From: an uncultured Desulfomonile sp.
GTDB taxonomy: Bacteria > Desulfobacterota > Desulfomonilia > Desulfomonilales > Desulfomonilaceae
Length of the DNA stretch: 64,000 nucleotides
Assembly: GCA_903952205.1 (NCBI GenBank)
Contig: CAJBEZ010000095.1
Span: 83,418 to 147,417, forward strand
Direction: 5' to 3'
The translations under genes were made by a program, and so were the position numbers. The notes below the pieces were generated by a model, which saw nothing but the letters and a program-made list of their open reading frames with translations, did not search any database and was not told where the DNA came from. Below, in pieces: positions 8,421 to 16,992 of this stretch; the first letter of the stretch is position 1; each line of letters begins with the position of its first letter.

Positions 8421-9520
8421 ACTTCAACAGAAGATGGCGGAAATAAGACAGCGACAATCCAACCTCAGAGGTTATCTTTGACCTGGATGGTAAGATTTCG
8501 CGATTAAACGAGATTGAAAAAACACAATCAGATGAAGCCTTCTGGACTACCCCGGGAACTGCTAAAGACGTCCTGAAGGAACAAAAAATCATAAATAGAA
8601 TTTTGCAAAATTTCCAGGGACTGGACAGAAATATAGATGATACGGAAGCTCTCCTGGAGCTGGCTTTGGAAGAAGAAGACAACTCTGTCCTGGATGAAGT
8701 CCAGCAAAACATCTCCATGCTCGAAAACCAGATAAGGGAAATGGAGGTCCAAAGGCTATTTGCCCAACCCGAAGATTCCGGGTCAGCCATTGTTGAAATC
8801 CATGCCGGAGCAGGAGGAACAGAAGCTCAGGACTGGACCGAGATGCTCCTCCGGATGTATCTCCGATGGAGTGAGATAGAGGGTTACAAAGCTGATATTC
8901 TGGACTCGCTTCCGGGAGAAGAAGCTGGTCTAAAGTCAGTAACATTCACAGTTGAAGGTGAATACGCATACGGCCGATTAAGAGCGGAAATGGGGATACA
9001 CAGACTGGTAAGAATTTCGCCATTTGACGCGAATTCGAGACGTCATACATCCTTTGCCGCCCTGTTTGTATATCCAAGCGCAGATGACGATGTGGAGATT
9101 GAGATTAATGAAGCGGACCTGAAGGTTGATACCTACAGAGCGTCCGGCGCAGGAGGTCAGCATGTAAACAAGACCGACTCGGCTGTACGGATCACCCATC
9201 TACCTAGCGGCATTGTGGCGCAATGCCAGAATGAAAGGTCACAACACAAGAACCGGGCAATGGCCTTGAAGATACTTAGATCTCGTCTTTATGACCTTGA
9301 ACTAGAAAAGAAAAGAGCCGAAAAGGATACTTTGCACAAAAGCAAGAAAGATATAGCGTGGGGTTCACAAATAAGATCCTATGTGCTTCAACCCTACCAA
9401 ATGGTAAAAGATCACCGGACAAACTGCGAGATAGGGAATGTTCAGGGAGTGCTTGATGGTGACATAAACCGCCTGATCGACGAGTATCTACTATTTGAGG
9501 CTAAAGAGGGAAGTGCCTGA
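8413..9520 (+). CDS. prfB: Peptide chain release factor 2, read through a programmed +1 frameshift
   Basis: Translation starts at ATG 8413. After 22 codons it meets TGA at 8479-8481 inside CTT TGA C, the classic RF2 frameshift site. A +1 shift to GAC at 8480 continues to the stop at 9518-9520, giving 368 residues, normal for RF2. The SPF codon-recognition tripeptide (VRISPFDANS) and the GGQ hydrolysis motif (SGAGGQHVNK, about residue 248) are present. RF2 releases peptides at UAA and UGA, and the in-frame UGA lets low RF2 levels raise frameshifting: autoregulation. The upstream Shine-Dalgarno-like stimulator here is AGAGGT, weaker than the E. coli AGGGGG. The whole gene lies directly downstream of, and overlaps, the yhaM gene. 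Confidence 0.95.
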
Positions 9521-9541
9521 AATAGTAATTAAGGCCGTGGG

Positions 9542-9578
9542 GTCCACATCTTTCTTTGAAACGATGTGGACACGTTTT
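9542..9578 (+). terminator. Rho-independent terminator of prfB
   Basis: GTCCACATC at about 9542-9550 pairs perfectly with GATGTGGAC at 9563-9571 (12-base loop), followed by ACGTTTTTC. It lies about 20 bases after the prfB stop on the same strand. Confidence 0.82.
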
Positions 9579-9667
9579 TCGTTAGTATCCCTGCAACCGC
9601 CATTAGAACTGCAAAAGACACTTAGGTAGGTTTTGAGGCTCAGTGGATCTTTAAACCAAACATAGGT

Positions 9668-10163
9668 TCATCCCTGTCCTGAAAACTCCTTTCTCGTCAG
9701 CATGAAGTACCATTCAAAAAGTATTAACAATGTTAGAGGCCCAATCAAATCAACGCCCCCGGCCCATAGATTATTGGACGAATAGTTGCCTAACGCCACC
9801 TCCTCCCATATATGTTGCCCGGCTGAGAGCAAGCACATGACAGTAGGGGCAATGCTGACGCCCAACCAATAGAGAGGATTTCTTATTACGATAGAGAAAA
9901 ACCCCGCAATTGCCCATCCCAGTTCACCAGCGCCCAATTCAAACTGAAACTGCCTGTGCGGTACCCACCCGATACTCCTTGCGGTTTGTTCGAAGTTGAG
10001 ACAGTGCCCTAAAAACCCCGACTAGACCACTTATTCCGATGGCGAATACCATCTGGTAGAGGAGAAAAAGTTTTAATCTATCGGCCAGGGAGCGAGGCTT
10101 TCGGATCAACACGTGGATGACTGCAAAAAGAAGCCCCAAACTCCAGTTGAACAAGAATAACAT
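9668..10163 (-). pseudogene. Frameshifted DUF6790-family membrane protein
   Basis: Two consecutive minus-strand frames make one protein if a single extra base is ignored. The first frame (from ATG 10163) reads hydrophobic membrane helices up to GISGLVG. The correct continuation in the next frame reads GFLGHCLNFEQTARSIGWV, then the family-typical FQFELGAGELGWAIAGF and a GQHIWEE segment. Total length 496 bases is 3n+1. The shift falls at or near the CCCC/AAAAA runs at about 10011-10019. DUF6790 proteins are about 165-residue, four-helix membrane proteins of unknown function. It may be a true pseudogene or a homopolymer error in the assembly. Confidence 0.75.
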
Positions 10164-10358
10164 GTTTACACATCTACTCCAGATCCTGTATCAATAGTCC
10201 TATTGACAGTTTATCAGAAAGTCGGACTGACTGCCCAAAAAACTGATAGAGACTTCATCCAGGTCAATCATTTATAATGAAACGATCACACATATAGCAG
10301 GTGACGCATCGAAACATTGCCCCTTTTTAATTCCAATTAACTCATTAAGGAAACTACG

Positions 10359-12029
10359 ATGGAAAAAATATGGCTCAAATCTTATACGCCTGGAGTTCCT
10401 GCGACTATAGATTTCGCGGACATTCCCTTACACTTGGCCCTTACTCAAACAGCCGCCAGGATTCCTAAAAATCCTGCCCTCGTTTTTCAGGGGAAAACCA
10501 TTAGTTATCAAGAACTGGACGTAATGGTTTCGAAATTCGCGTCAGGGCTTAAAAGCCTTGGAGTCGGACCTGGAGACAGGGTTGCCCTACTTTTACCAAA
10601 TCTCGTCCAGACGGTGGTCGGTATGTACGGCGCTTTCCGGCTCGGCGCCATCGCTGTGCCGAATAATCCTCTCTACACGGACCGGGAGCTGGAGTACCAG
10701 TTGCGAGATTCTGGATGCGGATGGATCATTTGTCTGGACACCCTAGTGCCCCGGATGATGAAATTGCGGCCAAAAACTGAAATTAAAAGTATCATCTCAT
10801 GCCATATTCGTGATTATCTCCCGTTTCCACTGAAACAGCTCTTCCCGCTCTTGAAAAGGAAGCTCCACTTAGATACTCCAAGACAGGAAGATATTTACGA
10901 ATTCACGACACTTATTAACAGCCAACAGGCGGTAAAGGCTAATTATCCGTCCAGTATGGAAGAAACGGCCGTACTAATTTATACGGGTGGTACAACCGGA
11001 GTCTCGAAAGGGGTGGAACTAACCCACAGAAACCTGTCATCAAACTGCCAACAGGCGCGGGCATGGTGTATGGATTTCGCTGACGACAAAGAAATTGCTC
11101 TCGGATGCCTCCCGTTCTTTCACTCTTACGGCCTCACAGCGGCCATGAACATGTCTATTTTTTACGGATGGCTCAATGTTCTTATTCCCAAGCCTGAAGC
11201 TCTTGCCATTCTCAAGGCCGTACAGAAATATAAGGTGACCTTCATTCCTGGAGTTCCGACTCTATTCAATGCGATGATCAACCATCCTGCAATCAAGAAG
11301 TATAGTTTAAATTCGGTGAAGGCATGCCTGTCCGCAGCGGCCCCATTGCCACTGGAGACGATCAGGGGGTTTGAGGCGGTGACCGGAATCCTTATTTCTG
11401 AAGCCTACGGCCTTACTGAGACCGCTCCATGCACGCACGCCATTCCATTAGGGGGAAAGGTAAAACCCGGATGCATAGGGCTGCCAATCCCCAGCACCGA
11501 CGCAAAACTGGTCGACATAGATAATCCCGACCGAGAAATTTTCACATTTGGCGAACCCGGTGAGCTTTGTGTCAAAGGTCCTCAAGTTATGAAAGGATAC
11601 CACAACCGGCCGGAGGAAACCGCTGCGGCGTTCAAAGATGGATGGTTTCTTACCGGCGACATCGCCACGGTAGACGAGGAAGGGTATTTCACAATTGTGG
11701 ATCGCAAAAAAGACATGATCATATCCGGTGGTTTTAACATTTACCCTCGGGATGTAGACGAAGTTCTCTTCGCTCACCCAAAAATCCTCGAAGCATGCGT
11801 AATAGGTGTCCCTGACCGCCACTTCGGAGAGAGTGTCAAAGCTTATGTTGTTCTTAAACCAGACCAATCTGTTACAGAGCAAGAGATCATCGACTACTGC
11901 AGAGAGCGGATGGCAAATTACAAAGCGCCCAAGAGCGTCGAGTTCATTGACAGCCTCCCCAAGAGCGCAATCGGAAAAATCCTCCGCAAAGGTTTAGTAG
12001 AAATGGACAGAAAAAAGGCTCATTTATAG
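10359..12029 (+). CDS. Long-chain fatty-acid--CoA ligase (AMP-forming, FadD type)
   Basis: 556 residues of the ANL superfamily. The phosphate-binding loop is YTGGTTGVSKG (about residue 208). The A5 motif is AYGLTETAP, the A7/A8 region is WFLTGDIA and VDRKKDMIISGGFNIYP, and the C-terminal catalytic lysine is in SAIGKILRK. It activates fatty acids to acyl-CoA with ATP, via an acyl-adenylate, for beta-oxidation or lipid synthesis. AAGGAA lies upstream of the ATG. A TATAAT box lies at 10273-10278 but with only a poor -35 partner. The gene is monocistronic, and its 3' end overlaps a convergent small gene by 10 bases. Chain-length preference cannot be read from sequence. Confidence 0.9.
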   Translation: MEKIWLKSYTPGVPATIDFADIPLHLALTQTAARIPKNPALVFQGKTISYQELDVMVSKFASGLKSLGVGPGDRVALLLPNLVQTVVGMYGAFRLGAIAVPNNPLYTDRELEYQLRDSGCGWIICLDTLVPRMMKLRPKTEIKSIISCHIRDYLPFPLKQLFPLLKRKLHLDTPRQEDIYEFTTLINSQQAVKANYPSSMEETAVLIYTGGTTGVSKGVELTHRNLSSNCQQARAWCMDFADDKEIALGCLPFFHSYGLTAAMNMSIFYGWLNVLIPKPEALAILKAVQKYKVTFIPGVPTLFNAMINHPAIKKYSLNSVKACLSAAAPLPLETIRGFEAVTGILISEAYGLTETAPCTHAIPLGGKVKPGCIGLPIPSTDAKLVDIDNPDREIFTFGEPGELCVKGPQVMKGYHNRPEETAAAFKDGWFLTGDIATVDEEGYFTIVDRKKDMIISGGFNIYPRDVDEVLFAHPKILEACVIGVPDRHFGESVKAYVVLKPDQSVTEQEIIDYCRERMANYKAPKSVEFIDSLPKSAIGKILRKGLVEMDRKKAHL

Positions 12030-12388
12030 TATTCACGCCTAGTTTTAGAAATATTAGAGTCATTTAACCTTTTATTCATTGTGTCTTTTCTGTCCTCTTT
12101 AGCACTTCCGTTTTCAATAAAATTGTTAATTTGTTCAGTAATATTGATAATTGATGGTCTGCTTAATCCGTTATCAGTAGCTTGTTTTTTAATAAAATTG
12201 TTTTGTTGGTACACCTTCTGCTTTAAAGCCAGTTCAACGTAATTAAGTTCACTGAGGTCCTTAACGTTCAATGGCTTAACCTTGGATTTAGGTTTATTCC
12301 CTTTAGAACTGGGAGGTGTTGGTTGACTAGATTGTGTAGGAGGTGTTCCAGGCACAAATTCAGTGTCGTCGTCATTAATTTTTTTCAT
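12020..12388 (-). CDS. Small lysine/asparagine-rich hypothetical protein
   Basis: 122 residues, highly charged, with a Pro/Ser/Thr-rich and basic N-terminal third (about residues 14-38) and a helical, Asn- and Gln-rich remainder. A clear TTAGGAG lies about 7-13 bases before the ATG, which supports real translation. No family is recognised. The base composition is distinctly more AT-rich than the ligase next to it, which suggests recent acquisition. The stop codon lies inside the 3' end of the convergent acyl-CoA ligase gene. It is probably cytoplasmic and could be a nucleic-acid-binding accessory protein, but that is a guess from charge only. Confidence 0.6.
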   Translation of the reverse strand: MKKINDDDTEFVPGTPPTQSSQPTPPSSKGNKPKSKVKPLNVKDLSELNYVELALKQKVYQQNNFIKKQATDNGLSRPSIINITEQINNFIENGSAKEDRKDTMNKRLNDSNISKTRREYYK

Positions 12389-12606
12389 AAAATACTCCTA
12401 ATTCATTTATTATTATGGATATTGTTCCGACCATGGCGCCGGGTTGTTGGTTAAAAAAGGAATTACCAATAAAATAGCTTTTAACATTAATTTAATCATT
12501 AAAGTATCTTAAAGTATCCTTTTGTACCATATTTATTTACGAGAGAGCCGGCGTTGAATCTCGAATTAAATGGACTGTAAATGAGATTGTGAAATAGTGA
12601 ATTGGC

Positions 12607-12930
12607 CTAGACCTTTGACGAAAGGTTCAAGAGCACGACCCCAGTTATAATCGTCAATATCGCTATGACCTTAAGTAGTGATAAGGACTCATGAAACCAG
12701 ACCATTCCAATGACGGCAATTATTGCAGTGCCTAGCGCCATCCAGACTGCATAGGCGACGCTCACGTCAATAGTTTTTAGCGCGAATGTGGATGCGGTAA
12801 AGGAGAATGCATAAAATACAAACACGAGGATTGATGGCCAGAGTTGGCTGAAACCCTGAGATAACTTCATACAAATGGTTCCAGAGACTTCCATGGCAAT
12901 TGCAAAAAAAAGGAGTAACCAAGCGCTCAT
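12607..12930 (-). CDS. Small multidrug resistance (SMR) transporter, EmrE/SugE type
   Basis: 107 residues with four membrane helices, the usual size of the family. The essential membrane glutamate is present at position 14 (FFAIAMEVSGT), as are the helix-3/4 signatures AYAVWMALGT and FHESLSLLK. The family members are dual-topology homodimers in the inner membrane that exchange protons for cationic drugs, quaternary ammonium compounds or guanidinium. The tryptophan and GT pattern in helix 3 fit a drug exporter slightly better than a guanidinium exporter, but this is not decisive. No mini-ykkC (guanidine-II) motif was seen upstream. Confidence 0.9.
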   Translation of the reverse strand: MSAWLLLFFAIAMEVSGTICMKLSQGFSQLWPSILVFVFYAFSFTASTFALKTIDVSVAYAVWMALGTAIIAVIGMVWFHESLSLLKVIAILTIITGVVLLNLSSKV

Positions 12931-13158
12931 AGCTAAAAACTCCCCTCCTAAGATGTATTGTGATCATGTTCACCATTTCACATATTCGCTGTTGGGCCAA
13001 TTTATCACTTTTTAACTCAATGTTCATTTTCTTTTCGGGCAGGAGTTGTTTGATCCAGTCCTTGATTCGATCCCGGGACTTTTCGAAGTGGATTAAGGAA
13101 GGCGTTGGGGAGTGCGTAGAACTGTCGGTTTACCGAAAGGAAAGGCAAAATCACCGGT

Positions 13159-14043
13159 TCAAATCTTGATTGATAGAAATTCAGACAGATTGCCTTCGAG
13201 AAGACCCTGAAGATAATCCTCAGGGAGCTGAAGCGTTTCCAACCGCCGGATTTCTGTGTCCCAAGAGTAGGGAATATTCGGAAAATCCGTTCCGAATATG
13301 ACTCGATCGGCCCGGAGGTCTGATAATTTTGAAGGCGCAAAATTTGGCACATAGTCTACAAGCGCCATTGCAGTGTCAACCCACAGGTTGTCGTAACGTT
13401 CCAATAATCGTCGATACTGATCAAATTCGTCTGCTCCGAGGTGTGGCACACAAATTCTTAGGCTGGGGTATTTTCTTAAAATGAACTCCACCTTTTCGGC
13501 TTTGCATGTCTCATAAGGATCGCGCTTGTAAGGGTAGTTCGGGTTCTTTGGCTCCCTGCCCACGTGGATGATCATAGGTTTGTTGTGATCCGCGCATGAT
13601 TCGAATATCTCATGCATTACAGCGTCGTCCATTGCGAAATATTGTACATGGGCATGGAGCTTTATGCCATTAAGCCCCATTTCGAAGGCTTCCTTCAAAA
13701 TATTTACTGCGTCTTTCTCGCCTGGGAAGACGGTAGCTGTACCGATGATCTGGGGATATTCCTGACACAGTTCAGCCATATAAGCGTTTAATTCACGTGC
13801 CATTCCTGGTTTATGAGCGTAATGCAGTCCTAGAATACGATTTAGTCCCATGGAGGTAAGGAATTCAATTATTTGAGGAGAGGTTAATTTATATCGGATG
13901 GGCCACGCGAATTGATCGAACCACCGCCAAATAGCCTTAAACACTCTATCAGGAAAAAGATGCACATGTGCGTCCGTGACCGTTGAAAAACACTCCGGTA
14001 ATCGTTTGCCTTCTAAATCATCTAATGAGGTACAACTCCTCAT
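13159..14043 (-). CDS. Amidohydrolase-2 family metal-dependent hydrolase
   Basis: The start at 14043 is chosen because GGAGG sits 6 bases upstream, which gives 294 residues; the longer frame to 14160 has no such site. The fold is an amidohydrolase TIM barrel: an HxH metal pair in DAHVHLFPD (His26, His28), a third ligand likely in IKLHAHV, IIHVGREP and PHLGADEFD histidines, and the C-terminal catalytic aspartate in IFGTDFPN. Family members are hydrolases or decarboxylases of small cyclic or aromatic acids. The substrate is unknown. The gene is monocistronic on the minus strand, just downstream of the broken ankyrin gene. Confidence 0.85.
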   Translation of the reverse strand: MRSCTSLDDLEGKRLPECFSTVTDAHVHLFPDRVFKAIWRWFDQFAWPIRYKLTSPQIIEFLTSMGLNRILGLHYAHKPGMARELNAYMAELCQEYPQIIGTATVFPGEKDAVNILKEAFEMGLNGIKLHAHVQYFAMDDAVMHEIFESCADHNKPMIIHVGREPKNPNYPYKRDPYETCKAEKVEFILRKYPSLRICVPHLGADEFDQYRRLLERYDNLWVDTAMALVDYVPNFAPSKLSDLRADRVIFGTDFPNIPYSWDTEIRRLETLQLPEDYLQGLLEGNLSEFLSIKI

Positions 14044-14188
14044 ATAAAACCTCCAGTTTTTAAGGCGAAAAGATGTCCAATCCCGAAAGTCTCTTTGACG
14101 GTCAACGCATGAGGAATCTTCCAGATGATTGCAAATAGGAGACGCCGGGTTGAAGCGCAAAACGGTGGCCGTACCTTTGCCATGAGTA

Positions 14189-14474
14189 TCATTCCCTGGC
14201 TCCGTGAGCTTTCAGGAAGTTCACGACTCTTGTGTCACCATATTTTGAAGCCAACATTAGCGCTGTATAGTTCCTATCGCCGCCCCTGCCATTGACGTCC
14301 GCTCCTTCATTCAGAAAGCGTTTGACTCTTTCCCAACGGCGGTCATCGGCAGCTTTTATCAAATCCTGATTTATATCCGCCGCCTTAACGATATTTGCGC
14401 CAGCAAGGATAAATTAAGAATCCAATAACTACGACTTTCAGGTTGATTTTGGTTATATTGATCCAATTAGGCAT
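14189..14474 (-). pseudogene. Frameshifted ankyrin-repeat protein with signal peptide
   Basis: A strong GGGGAGGA precedes ATG 14474. The first frame gives a basic start and hydrophobic segment (VVVIGFLI), then runs off. The next frame reads ankyrin helices: INQDLIKAADDRRWERVKRF, then NEGADVNGRGG, then NYTALMLASKYGDTRVVNFL, ending at TGA 14189-14191. The ORF track misses it because neither frame reaches 60 codons. Length 286 is 3n+1, so one extra base (probably in the TTT near 14422) breaks the gene. The expected product is a ~95-residue exported protein with about two ankyrin repeats. Confidence 0.72.
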
Positions 14475-14974
14475 TACTGATTTCCTCCCCTAAATTGGTG
14501 TTAGCCGCCAACGTTCTGGAATGTTTTCATATAATATGCCCAACGTCAATTACATTTGCTCATCTTTGCGCATCTCAGTCTGATCTGTGAATCCTAAGGT
14601 AAAATTATGCGTTGAATTAATCACTGTCCTTTTTAAAAGGCCATTAGAACTAATTGTGCGCCTACAGATTTGGCTCAATACTTAAAAGATGCGTAAAAAT
14701 TATCCGAGTGTTCAAATTTTCGGCACAAGCCGCCCGTTTTTAATACATAGCAAAGCATAGCAATTGCAGCATGTTGTAAAATAGTAGCATTTTATGTCCA
14801 AATTTTTGTACAACGACCTTGATTTAGACCCACTCATCAGACATAACATCTATGGAGAAAGGTTTTATAACCATTTAATATGAATGATGATATGTAATAT
14901 GTTTATTTTAAACTAAACTTTGGCCCAGCAGTTGCAATACAATATTGGTAAGAAAATAATCTTCCCATCCTACG
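14475..14974. other. AT-rich non-coding stretch, 500 bp
   Basis: No open frame with codon-like composition was found on either strand. The region holds the upstream part of the ankyrin gene and several short AT-rich repeats. It ends at a plus-strand terminator that has no recognised gene in front of it. Confidence 0.4.
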
Positions 14975-15003
14975 CCAACTGCAGTTTCAGTTGGTTTTTT
15001 TTT
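14975..15003 (+). terminator. Orphan Rho-independent terminator
   Basis: CCAACTG at 14975-14981 pairs with CAGTTGG at 14988-14994 around a 6-base loop, followed by a run of nine T. No coding gene ends just upstream on the plus strand, so it may close an unannotated small RNA or be the scar of a deleted gene. Confidence 0.65.
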
Positions 15004-15090
15004 GGTCAATAACAGAACCAGGGAGTAGAGCCACAGGCCACAGCCCCATGCTCTCTTTTCTTCGCCTAACTTGCTTCTTCATTCTCCTCA

Positions 15091-15700
15091 AAGTGTGTGG
15101 GAGTGCGATACGCCTTGAAGGTTCAAGACATGGGCGCAGACATCATAACGGTTGTTGGATATGAGAATGGGGGCGCTACAGGAAAGCTGGATATAGGATC
15201 ATTGGTGCTGGTTCCCAAGGTCGTTGAAAGCGTCAACGCGCCTGTTATCGGAGGCGGTGGCGTATGTGAGGGGAAGAGCTTTTTGGCAATGCTCGCTTTA
15301 GGCGCCGAAGGAGTCATCATGGGTACTCGTCATTCTTACTACCAAAGAGGCGCCGATTCATGAAAAACTCAAACAGGCCCTTCTTGAGGCCAAGGAGTTG
15401 GATACCATTCTGGTGATGAGGTCTGTGGGATCGACTCACCGTGTCTGGAAAAATGGCGCTGCAAGAAAATGCTGTGAGATGGAAGAGCAAAATTCTACAT
15501 TGCAGGAACTCATGAAAATCGTCGGAGGGGAAAAGGCCAGAAAAATGTACACAGATGGGAATGTGGACAGTGGAGTCATTTCATGTGGCCAATGCGTGGG
15601 ACGTTGCAATGACATACTTACAATGAAGGAATTATTCGACCAAATCATGCTGGAGGCCCAGACTGTGACACGAAATCTTGTTCGTCTGAATTTGCAATAA
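15091..15700 (+). pseudogene. Nitronate monooxygenase, 5'-truncated and frameshifted
   Basis: The reading frame resembles the C-terminal two-thirds of nitronate monooxygenase (2-nitropropane dioxygenase), an FMN TIM-barrel enzyme. It shows the FMN-phosphate region (VIGGGGVCEGKSF, LALGAEGVIMGTR) and an upstream VGYENGGATG. Homology starts abruptly at KCVGVRYALK; stops lie upstream, so the N-terminal third is gone. At about 15330-15345 the frame shifts by one net extra base; the second part continues with TTKEAPIHEKLKQ and ends at 15700. The protein is not expected to work. It may be a relic of a deletion that also left the orphan terminator. Confidence 0.82.
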
Positions 15701-15850
15701 AGATTAAGGCCTTTTTTAACGTGTCCACAAGACTATTTGCAAATCGTAATTCAAGCAAGACTCCATTCCAATTCTTATTGATATTTCTGTAGTCAACGTC
15801 TATTCTGGTCTTGTCATCTGGTGTAGTTGGTATAGAAGAGGAGGCTTAGC

Positions 15851-16093
15851 ATGAATTTGATTAGTTTTTTAATATTAGGGTTGATCGCTGGTTGGCTGGC
15901 CGGGACAATTATGAAGGGAAGAGGGGCCGGTATGCTGGTCAATCTCATCCTCGGAGTAATCGGAGCCTACCTTGGAGGTTTTCTTTTCAGTCTGTTTGGC
16001 CTGTCAGCCCACGGTTTTATTGGTTCGTTGATCACTGCTACTATTGGGGCGGTAGTTCTACTATTCCTGATTAACGTTCTCAAAAAGGCCTAG
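15851..16093 (+). CDS. GlsB/YeaQ/YmgE family stress-response membrane protein
   Basis: 80 residues, almost all membrane: three hydrophobic helices separated by the family's LIAGWLAGTIMKGRG loop and a LGVIGAYLGGF turn. Length and motifs match the transglycosylase-associated (GlsB/YeaQ) family, small inner-membrane proteins linked to general stress. GAGGAGG lies 8 bases before the ATG. The precise role is unknown. It stands alone. Confidence 0.85.
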   Translation: MNLISFLILGLIAGWLAGTIMKGRGAGMLVNLILGVIGAYLGGFLFSLFGLSAHGFIGSLITATIGAVVLLFLINVLKKA

Positions 16094-16337
16094 ATCATAA
16101 ACGGGATGAGCAACTATTTGCAAGTTGCAACGGACCTGAATGACAGGGCTTGGTTCTATCGAGCCCTATTCCGACGACAAACAGAATACAATCTACTGCG
16201 ATTCTAAAACGGTTTTTTACAGCCTTTAAATTCTATTCAACAAACAGGGATCAGTCTAGGAAGTTCAAATGGTTACAATAACCTTGCTAAGCAATTACAT
16301 TGACCAGCTATTATGCAACTTTGCTTAGCTTTAACTA

Positions 16338-16365
16338 TTGCTGATTTCATTGCAGATAATATAAT
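16338..16365 (+). promoter_or_regulatory. Sigma-70-type promoter for the 71-residue protein
   Basis: TTGCTG at 16338-16343, a 16-base spacer, and a consensus TATAAT at 16360-16365. The predicted leader is about 45 bases, ending in the strong AGAGGAGG ribosome site before ATG 16419. Confidence 0.5.
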
Positions 16366-16418
16366 GGGCGCATAGATCCACTTCACCTGTTTCAGTTCAA
16401 TATTTAGAGGAGGTCGCG

Positions 16419-16634
16419 ATGAGCAATCCATTAGATCCGGTAAGAATCGCTTTCGACAAGGCAGTGGGGCCTTACCAAAAGAGGCAGAACTGGATAACGG
16501 TTTTGAAGGACGAGGATGTCGGTAAAGAGCGCCGTGCGGAGATCGTGAAAGAATTGGCCGAACTTGATGAAGAGTGGGTAAAGGCTCTGGTCGGACTAAA
16601 GAAGGTTATGGAGGAGTGTTCGGTTCTCCGATAA
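16419..16634 (+). CDS. Small charged helical hypothetical protein
   Basis: 71 residues, mostly helical, with many Lys and Glu and a likely amphipathic second half (IVKELAELDEEWVKALVGLK). No signal peptide and no known family. A near-consensus promoter and a strong ribosome site (AGAGGAGG) make it a well-expressed gene. A weak hairpin (AAAATGG with CCATTTT) follows the stop and may terminate it. The function is unknown. Confidence 0.7.
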   Translation: MSNPLDPVRIAFDKAVGPYQKRQNWITVLKDEDVGKERRAEIVKELAELDEEWVKALVGLKKVMEECSVLR

Positions 16635-16992
16635 AAATGGCCAATTGAAGTGACCCATTTTCTTCATGGTATCAAGCTCGATCCTTGATCTCAGAATTTT
16701 TGACCTAGCGTAATATCAACATCTTTTGGCACATAGGCAAACCTGTTCCTCAACCTAGTGACAGAGCAAACATCTATCAGATTTCAGTATGAGACTAGTT
16801 ATAATTTGTAAATTAAGAGTAAAAGAGCTGATAGTTAATAATGAATTCTGAATATTTCCAATTTTAGGGACCGCCAGGCCTAGTTCGCTATTGTTGTGTA
16901 TGTGCCGGTCTTTTATGCTGTTTCATCATAAAACCTATGGAATCGTAACGAAAATTTGCCCGCTGAGTCTTCCTCTAACGGGAGATGATCCA
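16635..16992. other. Upstream region of the hybrid kinase, 358 bp
   Basis: Contains the hairpin after the previous gene and then AT-rich sequence with no coding potential. An extended reading frame reaches back to 16891 but its residues look unlike the kinase. The promoter of the kinase operon should lie here but could not be fixed. Confidence 0.35.

Noticed and set aside
8603..9520. prfB starting at the internal frame start 8603
   Set aside because: The true protein begins at 8413 and crosses a programmed +1 frameshift at 8476-8482; starting at 8603 would remove the N-terminal domain of RF2.
12931..13060. Possible guanidine-II (mini-ykkC) riboswitch before the SMR gene
   Set aside because: No pair of hairpins with ACGR loops was found in the leader.
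12960..13169. Plus-strand open frame of 69 codons between the SMR and amidohydrolase genes
   Set aside because: No ribosome site and no family similarity, and its 3' end overlaps the amidohydrolase coding sequence in antisense.
13159..14160. Longer start for the amidohydrolase at 14160
   Set aside because: GGAGG lies 6 bases before the ATG at 14043; the longer N-terminus has no ribosome site and no family similarity.
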